DNA from: Amycolatopsis sp. NBC_01488
GTDB lineage: Bacteria; Actinomycetota; Actinomycetes; Mycobacteriales; Pseudonocardiaceae
Direction of reading: 5' to 3'
NCBI RefSeq assembly: GCF_036227105.1
Contig: NZ_CP109434.1
Coordinates: forward strand, 9,272,501-9,336,500
DNA: 64,000 bases
Numbering within the stretch: the stretch's first letter is position 1; each line of letters opens with the position of its first letter. Positions 1 to 8,171 of this stretch are shown here, one piece after another. The notes under the pieces are model-generated. The model saw only the letters and a list, made by a program, of their open reading frames with translations, was not told the origin of the DNA and searched no databases. A program made the position numbers and the translations under genes.

Positions 1-1
1 C

Positions 2-475
2 GTGCGCAGCATCTACGAGCTGTCCGGGCGCTACACCACGGATCGGCTGAAGACGCTGGTCCAGGCGAGGATCGACCGGCAACGGCTGCTGCAGCGGCAA
101 AACCCGCCCCACTGCGTCTATTTCGTCTACGAGCACAGCCTCAGAACAATCCTGCGCGACCCGGCGCTGATGCACGAACAGCTGCAGTCCCTGGTGCTGG
201 CCACCAATCTCCCCCACTGCACGATCCGGGTCGTGCCCGCCTCCGCGCCGCCGTACCACCTGGTCGGCAGCCGGTTCACCATCCTCGAGTTCGCCGAACA
301 CCCGCCGGTGGCCTACGAAGAGACGTTCGCCGCCGGGCTGTTCGTCGACGACCGGGTGGCGGTCGAAGCCTTCTACGTCCTCCGCACGCGCCTGGAACAG
401 GCGGCCTTGTCCGAACGCGAGTCCCGGGAGTTCCTGGTCCGCCTGGCCGAGGAGTTCGATGTCATGGCGAATTGA
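2..475 (+). CDS. DUF5753 domain regulator (Scr1-type), 3' part
   Basis: This is the C-terminal part of a DUF5753 protein, the domain that follows an N-terminal Xre-type helix-turn-helix in the many HTH regulators of actinomycetes, often paired with a small DUF397 protein. The open frame runs off the left edge, so the GTG at base 2 is probably internal and the DNA-binding half is missing here. The visible 157 residues show typical features: the IRVVP strand, a TILEF motif, a YEE motif near residue 105 and the Leu-rich C-terminal helix. No DUF397 gene follows; the next gene is on the other strand. The target is unknown. Family call is from recognised motifs. Confidence 0.7.
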   Translation: MRSIYELSGRYTTDRLKTLVQARIDRQRLLQRQNPPHCVYFVYEHSLRTILRDPALMHEQLQSLVLATNLPHCTIRVVPASAPPYHLVGSRFTILEFAEHPPVAYEETFAAGLFVDDRVAVEAFYVLRTRLEQAALSERESREFLVRLAEEFDVMAN

Positions 476-568
476 CCGGCCCGCCGTCGCGCCAACCCCA
501 TGGGTACGGATTGTCGAGCAGCATTCCGAAGCCCGCGCACCGCACGGTCCCCCGAGCCTGGGCCACGC

Positions 569-1675
569 TCAGCTGACGCGTTCCCCGTCGTGCCAGACTG
601 CCCGGACCCGGGCGGGCAGATCCGTCACGTCGAGGTCCGTGCCGTCGAGCAGCACGAGGTCCGCGCGCAGCCCCGGCTCGACGCGGCCGCGGTCGTCGTC
701 GAGCCTGAGCAGCCGCGCCGCCTCGGACGTCGCTGCCTTCAGGGCGGCCGCGTCGCCCAGCACCGCGGCCAGCAACCGCAACTCGGTCGTCAAGTCGACA
801 TGGGGACGCTGGGCCAGGTCGGAGCCCGCGGCGATCCGGACGCCCGCCTCCACCGCGAGGCGCAGCGAACGGCGGTGCGTGCCGGCGAACTCGGTGTCGC
901 TCATCGGCGACAGCGTCGGCACGTACCAGGCGTCCGCCAGGGCCGTGACGGCGGCGTCGTCGAGGAAGGTGCCGTGCTCGATGCTGCGCGCCCCCGCACG
1001 GGCGGCTGCCACCACCGCCGGTGCCGTGTGCGCGTGCGCCAGGACGTCGCGGCCGCAGCGGCCGGCCTCGTCGACCACGGCGGCGAGTTCGTCGTCGGCC
1101 GGGCGGACGTCCACGCCCGCGCGGACCGCCCGTATCGAGCCGCTCGCGCCGACCTTGATCCAGTCGGCGCCCGCGCGCACCATCCGGCGGACGGCCGCGC
1201 GGGCCGCGTCCGGTCCGTCGAACAGCGGGTCCGGTAGCGACGGGTCACCGTAGTTGTCGACGGCGCCCGCGGCCGGATCCCACACGTCGCCGAGCCCGCC
1301 GGTCGGCCCCAGCTGGCGCAGGCTGACCAGCAGGTCCGGCCCGGCGATCCAGCCCTGGGCCAGCGCGTGCTTGAAGCCGGCGTCGGCGCCCCAGGCGTCC
1401 CGGACCGTCGTGATCCCCCGCGCCGGCAACCGCCGCAACACCGGCACGGCTTCGAGGACGCGGGCGCTGCGCGGCAACGGCTCGGACCGCCGGAACGCGA
1501 CGTGCACGTGGCAGTCGATGAGCCCGGGGAGCAGCAGCCCACCCGAGCAGTCGACGGGCGAGCCGTCGAGGCCCAGCCCGACTTCGGCGATCCGCGTGCC
1601 GTCGAGCCGGACGTCCGCGCGGGTCCTCTCGCCGGTCTCGGGGTCGAACACGTGCGCCCCGGCGAGCACCGTCAC
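569..1675 (-). CDS. Amidohydrolase family protein (imidazolonepropionase-like)
   Basis: A 368-residue metal-dependent hydrolase of the amidohydrolase superfamily, cytosolic. The metal site can be followed: an HxH pair (DCHVHVAF) at the end of the first strand, a likely carbamylated lysine in DWIKVG, histidines in AHAHT and IEHGTF, and the catalytic aspartate in AAGSDL. The GTG start at 1675 is chosen because it gives a GTGA overlap with the stop of the upstream GNAT gene and begins directly with the VLAGAHVFD strand of the composite beta-sandwich; an upstream ATG would add an arginine/proline-rich, non-protein-like stretch. Substrate is unknown; relatives act on prolidase-type dipeptides, imidazolonepropionate or N-acyl compounds. 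It is co-transcribed with the GNAT. Confidence 0.8.
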   Translation of the reverse strand: MTVLAGAHVFDPETGERTRADVRLDGTRIAEVGLGLDGSPVDCSGGLLLPGLIDCHVHVAFRRSEPLPRSARVLEAVPVLRRLPARGITTVRDAWGADAGFKHALAQGWIAGPDLLVSLRQLGPTGGLGDVWDPAAGAVDNYGDPSLPDPLFDGPDAARAAVRRMVRAGADWIKVGASGSIRAVRAGVDVRPADDELAAVVDEAGRCGRDVLAHAHTAPAVVAAARAGARSIEHGTFLDDAAVTALADAWYVPTLSPMSDTEFAGTHRRSLRLAVEAGVRIAAGSDLAQRPHVDLTTELRLLAAVLGDAAALKAATSEAARLLRLDDDRGRVEPGLRADLVLLDGTDLDVTDLPARVRAVWHDGERVS

Positions 1676-2196
1676 CCGAGCGCCTTGCGGTAGACGAGGA
1701 AGTCGCACGGCGTGGCCAGCGACGGCGCGAGGTGCGGGTAGTCCACGGCGAGGTCGGCGCGGTGGGTGACGCGGTAGCCGAGCCGGTCGTACCACTGGGC
1801 GAGGAACTGCTTGGCCGGGTGCGTCCACTCGCGCGGCACCAGCAGTTCCAGCTGCATCTCGCGGCAGCCCGCGTCCCGGCTCGCCTGTTCGGCGAAACGG
1901 ACCAGTTCCCGCCCGATGCCGAGGCCGCGTCGCGCGGGGTCGGCCGCGAGCATGCCGAACTCGCCGGTCGTGTCGTCGAGCCGCTGGACGCGCACCGAGC
2001 CGGCGAGGTCACCGTCCACGAAGGCGACGGCGATCTCCCCGGCCCGCACGAGCGCGGTCACCTCGTCGGCGGACGTCCGGTCGGTGTTCCCCTGCCAGAG
2101 GCCCTTCTCGGACTCGGCGTAGACGTGGTTGACCAGCGCCGTGATCCGCTCGATCACGGCGCGGTCAGCCGACGGCGGCAAAAGCTCGATCTCCAT
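1672..2196 (-). CDS. GNAT family N-acetyltransferase
   Basis: A 174-residue single-domain GCN5-type acetyltransferase. The acetyl-CoA binding motif A is visible as DPARRGLGIGRELVRFAE around residues 86-103, preceded by the GEFGMLA strand. A later segment (REMQLELLVPREW, LGYRV) matches the usual motif B and C-terminal strands. It is translationally coupled to the downstream amidohydrolase through a 4-bp overlap and sits 27 bp after sdhB on the same strand. The gap holds a hairpin whose 3' arm contains the ribosome binding site. Substrate is not predictable; small-molecule amine or amino acid acetylation is usual for the family. Confidence 0.8.
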   Translation of the reverse strand: MEIELLPPSADRAVIERITALVNHVYAESEKGLWQGNTDRTSADEVTALVRAGEIAVAFVDGDLAGSVRVQRLDDTTGEFGMLAADPARRGLGIGRELVRFAEQASRDAGCREMQLELLVPREWTHPAKQFLAQWYDRLGYRVTHRADLAVDYPHLAPSLATPCDFLVYRKALG

Positions 2197-2198
2197 GC

Positions 2199-2218
2199 CT
2201 CCACCTTGCCAGGTGGAG
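2199..2218 (-). promoter_or_regulatory. Hairpin overlapping the GNAT ribosome binding site
   Basis: Perfect 8-bp stem (CTCCACCT / AGGTGGAG) with a 4-nt loop between the sdhB stop and the GNAT ATG. On the minus-strand transcript the second arm AGGTGGAG is itself the Shine-Dalgarno sequence, two bases before the ATG. It may end the sdh transcript, or hide the RBS so that GNAT expression is low unless the stem is opened. Function is inferred. Confidence 0.5.
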
Positions 2219-2223
2219 CCGGG

Positions 2224-2976
2224 TCACTTCTCCCGGCGGAAGAGCTTGTTGCCCAGCCACACGATGGGGTCGTACTTGCGGTCCGCGACGCGCTCCTTCA
2301 TCGGGATGAGCGCGTTGTCGGTGATGTGGATGCCCTCCGGGCAGACCTCGCTGCAGCACTTGGTGATGTTGCAGTAGCCGAGGCCGTGCTCCTCCTGCGC
2401 CGCGTCACGCCGGTCCGCGACGTCGAGCGGGTGCATCTCCAGCTCGGCGATGCGCATCAGGTACCGCGGCCCGGCGAACGACTCCTTGTTCTCCTCGTGG
2501 TCGCGCACCACGTGGCAGGTGTTCTGGCACAGGAAGCACTCGATGCACTTCCGGAACTCCTGCGACCGCTCGACGTCCACCTGCTGCATCCGGTACTCAC
2601 CGGGCTTGAGGTCCGCGGGCGGGGTGAACGACGGGATCTCCCGCGCCTTCGTGTAGTTGAACGAGACGTCGGTGACGAGGTCGCGGATCACCGGGAACGT
2701 CCGCATCGGCGTCACGGTGATCACCTCCTCCTCGGTGAACGTCGACATCCGCGTCATGCACAGCAGGCGCGGGCGGCCGTTGATCTCCGCCGAGCACGAG
2801 CCGCACTTGCCCGCCTTGCAGTTCCAGCGCACCGCGAGGTCCGACGCCTGGGTGGCCTGCAGCCGGTGGATGATGTCGAGGACGACCTCGCCCTCGTTCA
2901 CCTCCACCGTGAAGTCCTGCAGCTCGCCGCCCGTGTCGTCGCCGCGCCAGACCCGGAAACTCGCCTTGTAACTCAT
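2224..2976 (-). CDS. sdhB: Succinate dehydrogenase iron-sulfur subunit (Sdh1 type)
   Basis: A 250-residue iron-sulfur subunit carrying electrons from FAD to quinone through [2Fe-2S], [4Fe-4S] and [3Fe-4S] centres at the inner face of the membrane. Cysteine ligands are visible: C53, C58, C61 and C73 in the plant-ferredoxin domain; C144, C147, C150 and C154 for the second cluster; and C202, C208, C212 near the C-terminus. Length and operon order match the Rv0247c-type Sdh1 complex of mycobacteria rather than classical SdhCDAB. The ATG at 2976 overlaps the sdhA stop by 4 bp (ATGA). Last gene of the sdh operon before the hairpin. Confidence 0.93.
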   Translation of the reverse strand: MSYKASFRVWRGDDTGGELQDFTVEVNEGEVVLDIIHRLQATQASDLAVRWNCKAGKCGSCSAEINGRPRLLCMTRMSTFTEEEVITVTPMRTFPVIRDLVTDVSFNYTKAREIPSFTPPADLKPGEYRMQQVDVERSQEFRKCIECFLCQNTCHVVRDHEENKESFAGPRYLMRIAELEMHPLDVADRRDAAQEEHGLGYCNITKCCSEVCPEGIHITDNALIPMKERVADRKYDPIVWLGNKLFRREK

Positions 2977-4889
2977 GCCCTGCTCCCGGGGTGCGCTTCG
3001 AGCTCGTCGTCGGTGTAGTACTTCCCGAGTTCGCCGAATTCGAACAGCTCCAGCAGGTCCTGCCGCAGCGGCACCTGCTCCTCCACCGTGACGCCGATGT
3101 CCGGGACGACCGGGTTGTCGCCCTCCGACGCCGCACACACCAGCAGCTTGTGCCGCCACTCGGCGTCCATGGCCGGGAAGTCGTCGCGCGTGTGCCCGCC
3201 ACGGCTCTCGGTGCGCGTCAGCGCTGCCTTCGCGACGCACTCGCTGACCATCAGCATGTTGCGCAGGTCGATCGCGAGGTGCCAGCCCGGGTTGAACTGC
3301 CGGTGCCCTTCCACCGTGACGCGCAGGATCCGCTGCCGCAGCTCGGCGAGCTTCGTCAGCGCCTGCTCGATCTCCCCGGCCTTGCGGATGATGCCGACCA
3401 GGTCGTTCATCGACTGCTGCAGCTCGGTGTGCAGGGTGTACGGGTTCTCGGCCGTGGCGCCCTCGGGCGGGTCGAACGGCGCGAGCGCCATCTTCGCCGC
3501 GGCGTCCACATCGGACTGCCCGACCGCGGGCCGCTCGGTCAGGCCGAGCACGTACTCGGCCGCGCCGAGTCCGGCGCGGCGGCCGAACACCAGCAGGTCG
3601 GACAGCGAGTTGCCGCCGAGCCGGTTGGACCCGTGCATGCCGCCCGAACACTCGCCGGCGGCGAACAGGCCGGGCACGCTCGCCGCGGCCGTGTCCGGGT
3701 CGACCTCGATGCCGCCCATGACGTAGTGGCAGGTCGGGCCGACCTCCATCGGCTCCGCCGTGATGTCGACGTCCGCCAGCTCCTTGAACTGGTGGTACAT
3801 CGACGGCAGCCGCTTCTTGATCTCCTCGGCCGGCAGCCGGCTGGCGATGTCGAGGAAGACGCCGCCGTGCGGCGAGCCGCGCCCCTCCTTGACCTCGGAG
3901 TTGATCGCGCGGGCCACCTCGTCGCGGGGCAGCAGGTCCGGCGTGCGCCGGTTGTTGTCCGCGTCGGCGTACCAGCGGTCGGCTTCTTCTTCGCTTTCCG
4001 CGTACTGGCCCTTGAAGACGTCGGGCACGTACTCGAACATGAACCGCTTGCCGTCGGAGTTCTTGAGGACGCCGCCGTCGCCACGCACGCCCTCGGTGAC
4101 GAGGATGCCCTTGACGCTCGGCGGCCAGACCATCCCGGTCGGGTGGAACTGGACGAACTCCATGTTGATCAGCTTCGCGCCCGCCCGCAGCGCCAGCGCG
4201 TGACCGTCGCCGGTGTATTCCCACGAGTTCGACGTCACCTTGAACGACTTGCCGATGCCGCCGGTGGCGAGCACGACCGCGGGTGCCTCGAACAGGATGA
4301 ACCGGCCGCTCTCGCGCCAGTAGCCGAAGGCGCCGGCGATCTTCCCGTCGGTCGTCAGCAGCTCGGTGACCGTGCACTCGGCGAAGACCTTGATCTTCGC
4401 CTCGTAGTCCCCGGTCTCGGCGAAGTCCTCCTGCTGCAGCGAAACGATCTTCTGCTGCATCGTGCGGATCAGCTCGAGGCCGGTGCGGTCACCGACGTGC
4501 GCGAGCCGCGGGTAGGTGTGCCCGCCGAAGTTGCGCTGGCTGATCCGGCCGTCGGCGGTGCGGTCGAACAGCGCGCCGTACGTCTCCAGTTCCCAGACGC
4601 GGTCGGGCGCCTCCTTGGCGTGCAGCTCGGCCATCCGCCAGTTGTTGAGGAACTTCCCGCCGCGCATGGTGTCGCGGAAGTGGACCTGCCAGTTGTCGTT
4701 CGAGTTCGCGTTGCCCATCGACGCCGCGCACCCGCCCTCGGCCATCACCGTGTGCGCCTTGCCGAACAGGGACTTGCACACGACGGCGACGCGGAAACCG
4801 CGTTCGCGTGCCTCGATCACAGCTCGGAGACCGGCGCCACCGGCACCGATCACCACCACGTCGTAGCTGTGCCGTTCGACTTCGGTCAT
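2973..4889 (-). CDS. sdhA: Succinate dehydrogenase flavoprotein subunit (Sdh1 type)
   Basis: A 638-residue catalytic flavoprotein that oxidises succinate to fumarate, or the reverse. The N-terminus has the FAD dinucleotide fold VVVIGAGGAG (residues 11-20). H46 in KAHTVMAEGG is in the position of the covalently flavinylated histidine. The substrate region contains the conserved QFHPTG motif, and a GSNRLGGNSL stretch closes the FAD site. Size and sequence match the Rv0248c-like Sdh1 group. It is flanked by the membrane subunit (52-bp gap) and sdhB (4-bp overlap), so all subunits come from one transcript. No disruption seen. Confidence 0.95.
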   Translation of the reverse strand: MTEVERHSYDVVVIGAGGAGLRAVIEARERGFRVAVVCKSLFGKAHTVMAEGGCAASMGNANSNDNWQVHFRDTMRGGKFLNNWRMAELHAKEAPDRVWELETYGALFDRTADGRISQRNFGGHTYPRLAHVGDRTGLELIRTMQQKIVSLQQEDFAETGDYEAKIKVFAECTVTELLTTDGKIAGAFGYWRESGRFILFEAPAVVLATGGIGKSFKVTSNSWEYTGDGHALALRAGAKLINMEFVQFHPTGMVWPPSVKGILVTEGVRGDGGVLKNSDGKRFMFEYVPDVFKGQYAESEEEADRWYADADNNRRTPDLLPRDEVARAINSEVKEGRGSPHGGVFLDIASRLPAEEIKKRLPSMYHQFKELADVDITAEPMEVGPTCHYVMGGIEVDPDTAAASVPGLFAAGECSGGMHGSNRLGGNSLSDLLVFGRRAGLGAAEYVLGLTERPAVGQSDVDAAAKMALAPFDPPEGATAENPYTLHTELQQSMNDLVGIIRKAGEIEQALTKLAELRQRILRVTVEGHRQFNPGWHLAIDLRNMLMVSECVAKAALTRTESRGGHTRDDFPAMDAEWRHKLLVCAASEGDNPVVPDIGVTVEEQVPLRQDLLELFEFGELGKYYTDDELEAHPGSRA

Positions 4890-4941
4890 GAAAGAATTCC
4901 ACCTCGGAACTGGGGACGTCGTTGTCGGGAAGGGCAGGGCG

Positions 4942-5766
4942 TCAGTTCACGAATCTCAGGTCCGTGATCGCCCCGCTGGCCACGAGCATGACGTAGAAGT
5001 CGGTCAGCACCAGCGTGCCGAGCGTCGTCCAGGCCAGCGCCATGTGGCGGGTGTTGAGTTTCGTGACCTGCGTCCAGATCCAGTACCGCACCGGATGCTT
5101 GGAGAAGTGCTTGAGCCTGCCGCCGGTCACGTGCCGGCACGAGTGGCAGGAAAGCGTGTACGCCCACAGGAGGATCACGTTGCCGAGCAGGATGATGTTG
5201 CCCAGCCCGAAGCCGAAGCCGCCGGTCTTCCCGTGGAACGCCATGATCGCGTCGTAGGTGTTGACCAGCGAGACGATCAGCGCGACGTAGAAGAAGTAGC
5301 GGTGGACGTTCTGGATGATGAGCGGCAGCCGCGTCTCGCCGGTGTACTTCGCGTGCGGTTCCGCGACCGCGCAGGCGGGCGGGGAGAACCACACGGCCCG
5401 GTAGTAGGCCTTGCGGTAGTAGTAGCAGGTGAGGCGGAACCCGAGCAGGAACGGCAGCACGACGAACCCGAGCGGGATGAACCCGGGCAGGTCGCCGAAC
5501 CAGTGGCCGAAGTGGCTCGAGCCCTCGACGCAGGACGTGGAGAGGCAGGGTGAGTAGAACGGCGTCAGGTAGTGGTAGTCGGGCACCCAGTACGCGGTGC
5601 GCACGAACGACCGGACCGTCGCGTAGATGATGAACGCCGACAGTCCGAGCACGGTCAGCAGTGGCTGCAGCCACCACCGGTCCGTACGGAGGGTGCGCTC
5701 GGCGATCCGGGCCCGGTTGGGGGCCTGGACGCCGGTGCCGACGCCGTTGTCAGCGGGAGCGCTCAC
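4942..5766 (-). CDS. sdhC: Succinate dehydrogenase membrane anchor subunit (Sdh1 type)
   Basis: A 274-residue integral membrane subunit, equivalent to Rv0249c of M. tuberculosis, anchoring SdhAB and binding quinone and probably haem. Five hydrophobic helices can be read: near the N-terminus (LLTVLGLSAFIIYATV), the IPLGFVVLPFLLGF segment, FFYVALIVSLVNTY, the NIILLGNVILLWAY helix and the C-terminal ALAWTTLGTLVL helix. Conserved histidines sit before helix 3 (NVHRYF) and after helix 4 (SCHSCRH), plausible haem ligands. The GTG start overlaps the stop of the upstream small gene (GTGA). A single fused anchor replaces the usual SdhC plus SdhD pair, as is normal for this type. Confidence 0.88.
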   Translation of the reverse strand: MSAPADNGVGTGVQAPNRARIAERTLRTDRWWLQPLLTVLGLSAFIIYATVRSFVRTAYWVPDYHYLTPFYSPCLSTSCVEGSSHFGHWFGDLPGFIPLGFVVLPFLLGFRLTCYYYRKAYYRAVWFSPPACAVAEPHAKYTGETRLPLIIQNVHRYFFYVALIVSLVNTYDAIMAFHGKTGGFGFGLGNIILLGNVILLWAYTLSCHSCRHVTGGRLKHFSKHPVRYWIWTQVTKLNTRHMALAWTTLGTLVLTDFYVMLVASGAITDLRFVN

Positions 5767-6050
5767 CGCTGGTCGCGCTTGTAGCCGCCGACGCCTTCGT
5801 CATCGGCGCCGTGCCAGAGCGCCGGGTCGTAGGGGGTGTCGGGCACCGGGACGCGCTCGGCGGCCTTCGCCTGCGCCGGCACGGCGAGGGGCGTGCCGTC
5901 GAGGTCCGCGGTGTCGATGTCGAGGCGCTCCACGTCGTTGGCGAGCCTGCGGACCGCGGAAGCGTCGCCGTAACGAGAGCGCAGTGCGCCGACGCACTGC
6001 CTGAGCTGGCCGATGGTTCGCCGCAGCTCGGCGATCTCGGAGGTGGACAT
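5763..6050 (-). CDS. Small conserved protein of the sdh1 operon (Rv0250c-like)
   Basis: A 95-residue soluble protein with no known domain, first gene of the sdh operon. Position and size match Rv0250c, the small conserved protein next to the Sdh1 genes in mycobacteria. The N-terminal half is a predicted amphipathic helix pair (EIAELRRTIGQLRQ, AVRRLANDVERLD); the C-terminal half is acidic and ends with a YDPALWHGADDE segment. Two ATG codons are adjacent; the second (6050) has the better distance from GGGAGG. The overlap with sdhC implies co-regulation and perhaps a role in assembly or control of Sdh1, but no activity is established to my knowledge. Confidence 0.7.
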   Translation of the reverse strand: MSTSEIAELRRTIGQLRQCVGALRSRYGDASAVRRLANDVERLDIDTADLDGTPLAVPAQAKAAERVPVPDTPYDPALWHGADDEGVGGYKRDQR

Positions 6051-6112
6051 CATGCCTCCCGTGTGGTGGGGCTGGCAGGGAACCGGCGACGGCTTTGCCA
6101 CGCGTCGTGCAG

Positions 6113-6128
6113 TGTGACAACTAGCACA
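6113..6128 (-). promoter_or_regulatory. CRP/FNR-type operator upstream of the sdh operon
   Basis: TGTGACAACTAGCACA matches the CRP consensus TGTGA-N6-TCACA at 9 of 10 half-site bases and sits inside a longer palindrome (AGTGTG, 8-nt spacer, CACACT, 6111-6130). It lies about 63-78 bp upstream of the first sdh operon start. Binding by an actinobacterial CRP homologue is inferred; it could also serve the divergent edd gene. Confidence 0.5.
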
Positions 6129-6172
6129 CTAACGGTTGTCCAGGTGATCGGGGTCACGCGGGTGGATCTTCT

Positions 6173-6209
6173 GAATCGATTTTGATTCGGCGTTTTCCCG
6201 AGGTACTGT
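6173..6209 (+). promoter_or_regulatory. Putative edd promoter with overlapping palindrome
   Basis: A sigma-70-like promoter TTGATT (6182-6187), 16-bp spacer, TACTGT (6204-6209) precedes edd by about 75 bp. A palindrome GAATC-N6-GATTC (6173-6188) covers the -35 element, a good position for a repressor. The cognate regulator is not in this window as far as I can tell. Confidence 0.4.
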
Positions 6210-6284
6210 GGCCAGTGTCACGACCCAGAGGCGTCAGCGCTGCCGTCCCGCGGACCACCACACACCAGTGATCCGGAGCCGGAC

Positions 6285-8171
6285 ATGAGCCCCACCTCCT
6301 TGAACGAGACCGTCGCCGAAGTCACCGCCCGCATCGCCGGGCGCAGTGCCGCGACCCGGACCGCCTACCTCGACCGCATGGCCGCCGCCTACGAGGAAGG
6401 CCCGGTCCGCCGCGGCCTCGCGTGCAGCAACCTCGCCCACGGCTTCGCCGCCATGGAAGGCGCCGACAAGGAGGCGCTGCGGGCCGCGCGCGCCCCCGGC
6501 GTCGCGATCGTCTCGTCCTACAACGACATGCTTTCCGCCCACCAGCCGATGCAGGAGTACCCGGCCTGGCTGAAGAAGTCCGTGCGCTCCGCGGGCGGCG
6601 TCGCCCAGTTCGCCGGCGGCGTGCCCGCGATGTGCGACGGCATCACCCAGGGCCGCGCGGGCATGGAACTGTCCCTCTTCAGCCGCGAAGTCATCGCGAT
6701 GTCGACGGCGATCGCGCTCTCGCACGACATGTTCGACGCGGCCCTGTTGCTGGGCGTCTGCGACAAGATCGTCCCCGGCCTGCTGATCGGCGCGCTCTCG
6801 TTCGGGCACCTGCCGGCCCTGCTCGTGCCGGCCGGGCCGATGAACTCCGGGCTGCCGAACAAGGAGAAGGCGCGCGTGCGCCAGCTCTACGCCGAAGGCC
6901 TGGCGACCCGAGAAGACCTCCTGGACGCCGAAGCGGCGTCGTACCACTCGGCCGGTACCTGCACCTTCTACGGCACGGCCAACTCCAACCAGATGGTCGT
7001 CGAGGTGATGGGCCTGCACCTGCCCGGCGCCAGCTTCGTCCAGCCGGGTTCTTCTTTGCGGCGCGCGTTGACCGAGGAGGCGGGCCGGCGGGTCGTCGCT
7101 CTGTCCCGCGGCGAGGAGTACACGCCGGTCTCGCGGATCCTCGACGAGAAGGCGTTCGTCAACGGCGTCGTCGCGCTGCTCGCCACCGGCGGGTCGACCA
7201 ACCACACGATGCACCTGGTCGCCGTCGCCGCCGCCGCGGGCATCCAGCTGACCTGGGACGACTTCTCCGACCTCTCGGCCGTGGTGCCGCTGCTCGCGCG
7301 GGTCTACCCGAACGGCAGCGCCGACATCAACCACTTCCACGCCGCCGGCGGGATCCAGTTCCTGGTCGGCACGCTGCTCGATGCCGGGCTGCTGCACGAG
7401 GACGTGCACACGGTCGCCGGGTTCGGGCTGCACCGCTACCGGGCCGAGCCGATCCTGTCCGACGGCGAGCTGGTCTGGCGCGACGTCCCGACCCGCAGCC
7501 TCGACGAGGAGGTGCTGCGTCCGGCGTGGCGCCCCTTCGCCGCGGACGGTGGGCTGCGGATGGTCGAAGGCAACCTCGGCCGCGCGGTCGTGAAGGTGTC
7601 CGCGGTGGCGCCGGAGCACCGGGTCGTCCAGGCGCCGGCGCGGGTGTTCACCACCCAGGAGGCGTTCACGGCCGCGTTCGAGGCCGGCGAGCTGAATCGC
7701 GACGTCGTCGTGGTGATCCGGCAGCAGGGCCCGCAGGCGAACGGCATGCCGGAGCTGCACGGCCTGACCCCGGCGCTGGGCGTCCTCATGGACCGCGGGC
7801 ACGCCGTGGCGTTGCTCACCGACGGCCGGATGTCGGGTGCGTCGGGCAAGATCCCGGCCGCCATCCAGGTGACGCCGGAAGCCGCGGCGGGCGGCCCGAT
7901 CGCCCGCGTCGCGGACGGCGACGTCATCCGGCTGGACGCTTCCTCGGGCAGCCTCGACGTGCTCGTCGGTGACGAAGAACTCGCCCGCCGTGAGCTTGTG
8001 GACTCGCCGCCGTCCGAAGCATCCTGGACCGGCACCGGCCGAGAGCTGTTCGCCGCGTTGCGCCGTGCGGTCGGCCCCGCTGACCAGGGCGCTTCGGTGT
8101 TCGGAGGTTTGACGCCGGGACACTTCGGCATCCCCGCCCCCACTCCGGAAACCCAGGAGGTCGGTCAGTGA
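6285..8171 (+). CDS. edd: Phosphogluconate dehydratase
   Basis: A 628-residue IlvD/Edd family dehydratase converting 6-phosphogluconate to 2-keto-3-deoxy-6-phosphogluconate (KDPG), the first committed step of the Entner-Doudoroff pathway. It carries the family Fe-S and active-site signatures: the YNDMLSAHQP segment, PAMCDGITQG, the GVCDKIVPG cysteine motif, SAGTCTFYGTANSNQ, and a C-terminal LTDGRMSGASGK motif. Length matches bacterial Edd (about 600) rather than IlvD (about 560), and the adjacent KDPG aldolase removes doubt. ATG at 6285 has a GGAGCCGG ribosome site. It overlaps eda by 4 bp. Confidence 0.93.
   Translation: MSPTSLNETVAEVTARIAGRSAATRTAYLDRMAAAYEEGPVRRGLACSNLAHGFAAMEGADKEALRAARAPGVAIVSSYNDMLSAHQPMQEYPAWLKKSVRSAGGVAQFAGGVPAMCDGITQGRAGMELSLFSREVIAMSTAIALSHDMFDAALLLGVCDKIVPGLLIGALSFGHLPALLVPAGPMNSGLPNKEKARVRQLYAEGLATREDLLDAEAASYHSAGTCTFYGTANSNQMVVEVMGLHLPGASFVQPGSSLRRALTEEAGRRVVALSRGEEYTPVSRILDEKAFVNGVVALLATGGSTNHTMHLVAVAAAAGIQLTWDDFSDLSAVVPLLARVYPNGSADINHFHAAGGIQFLVGTLLDAGLLHEDVHTVAGFGLHRYRAEPILSDGELVWRDVPTRSLDEEVLRPAWRPFAADGGLRMVEGNLGRAVVKVSAVAPEHRVVQAPARVFTTQEAFTAAFEAGELNRDVVVVIRQQGPQANGMPELHGLTPALGVLMDRGHAVALLTDGRMSGASGKIPAAIQVTPEAAAGGPIARVADGDVIRLDASSGSLDVLVGDEELARRELVDSPPSEASWTGTGRELFAALRRAVGPADQGASVFGGLTPGHFGIPAPTPETQEVGQ

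Noticed and set aside
6234..8123. Minus-strand open frame of 629 codons opposite edd
   Set aside because: Mirror-frame artefact of edd, Arg/Asp/Gly/His-rich and motif-free.
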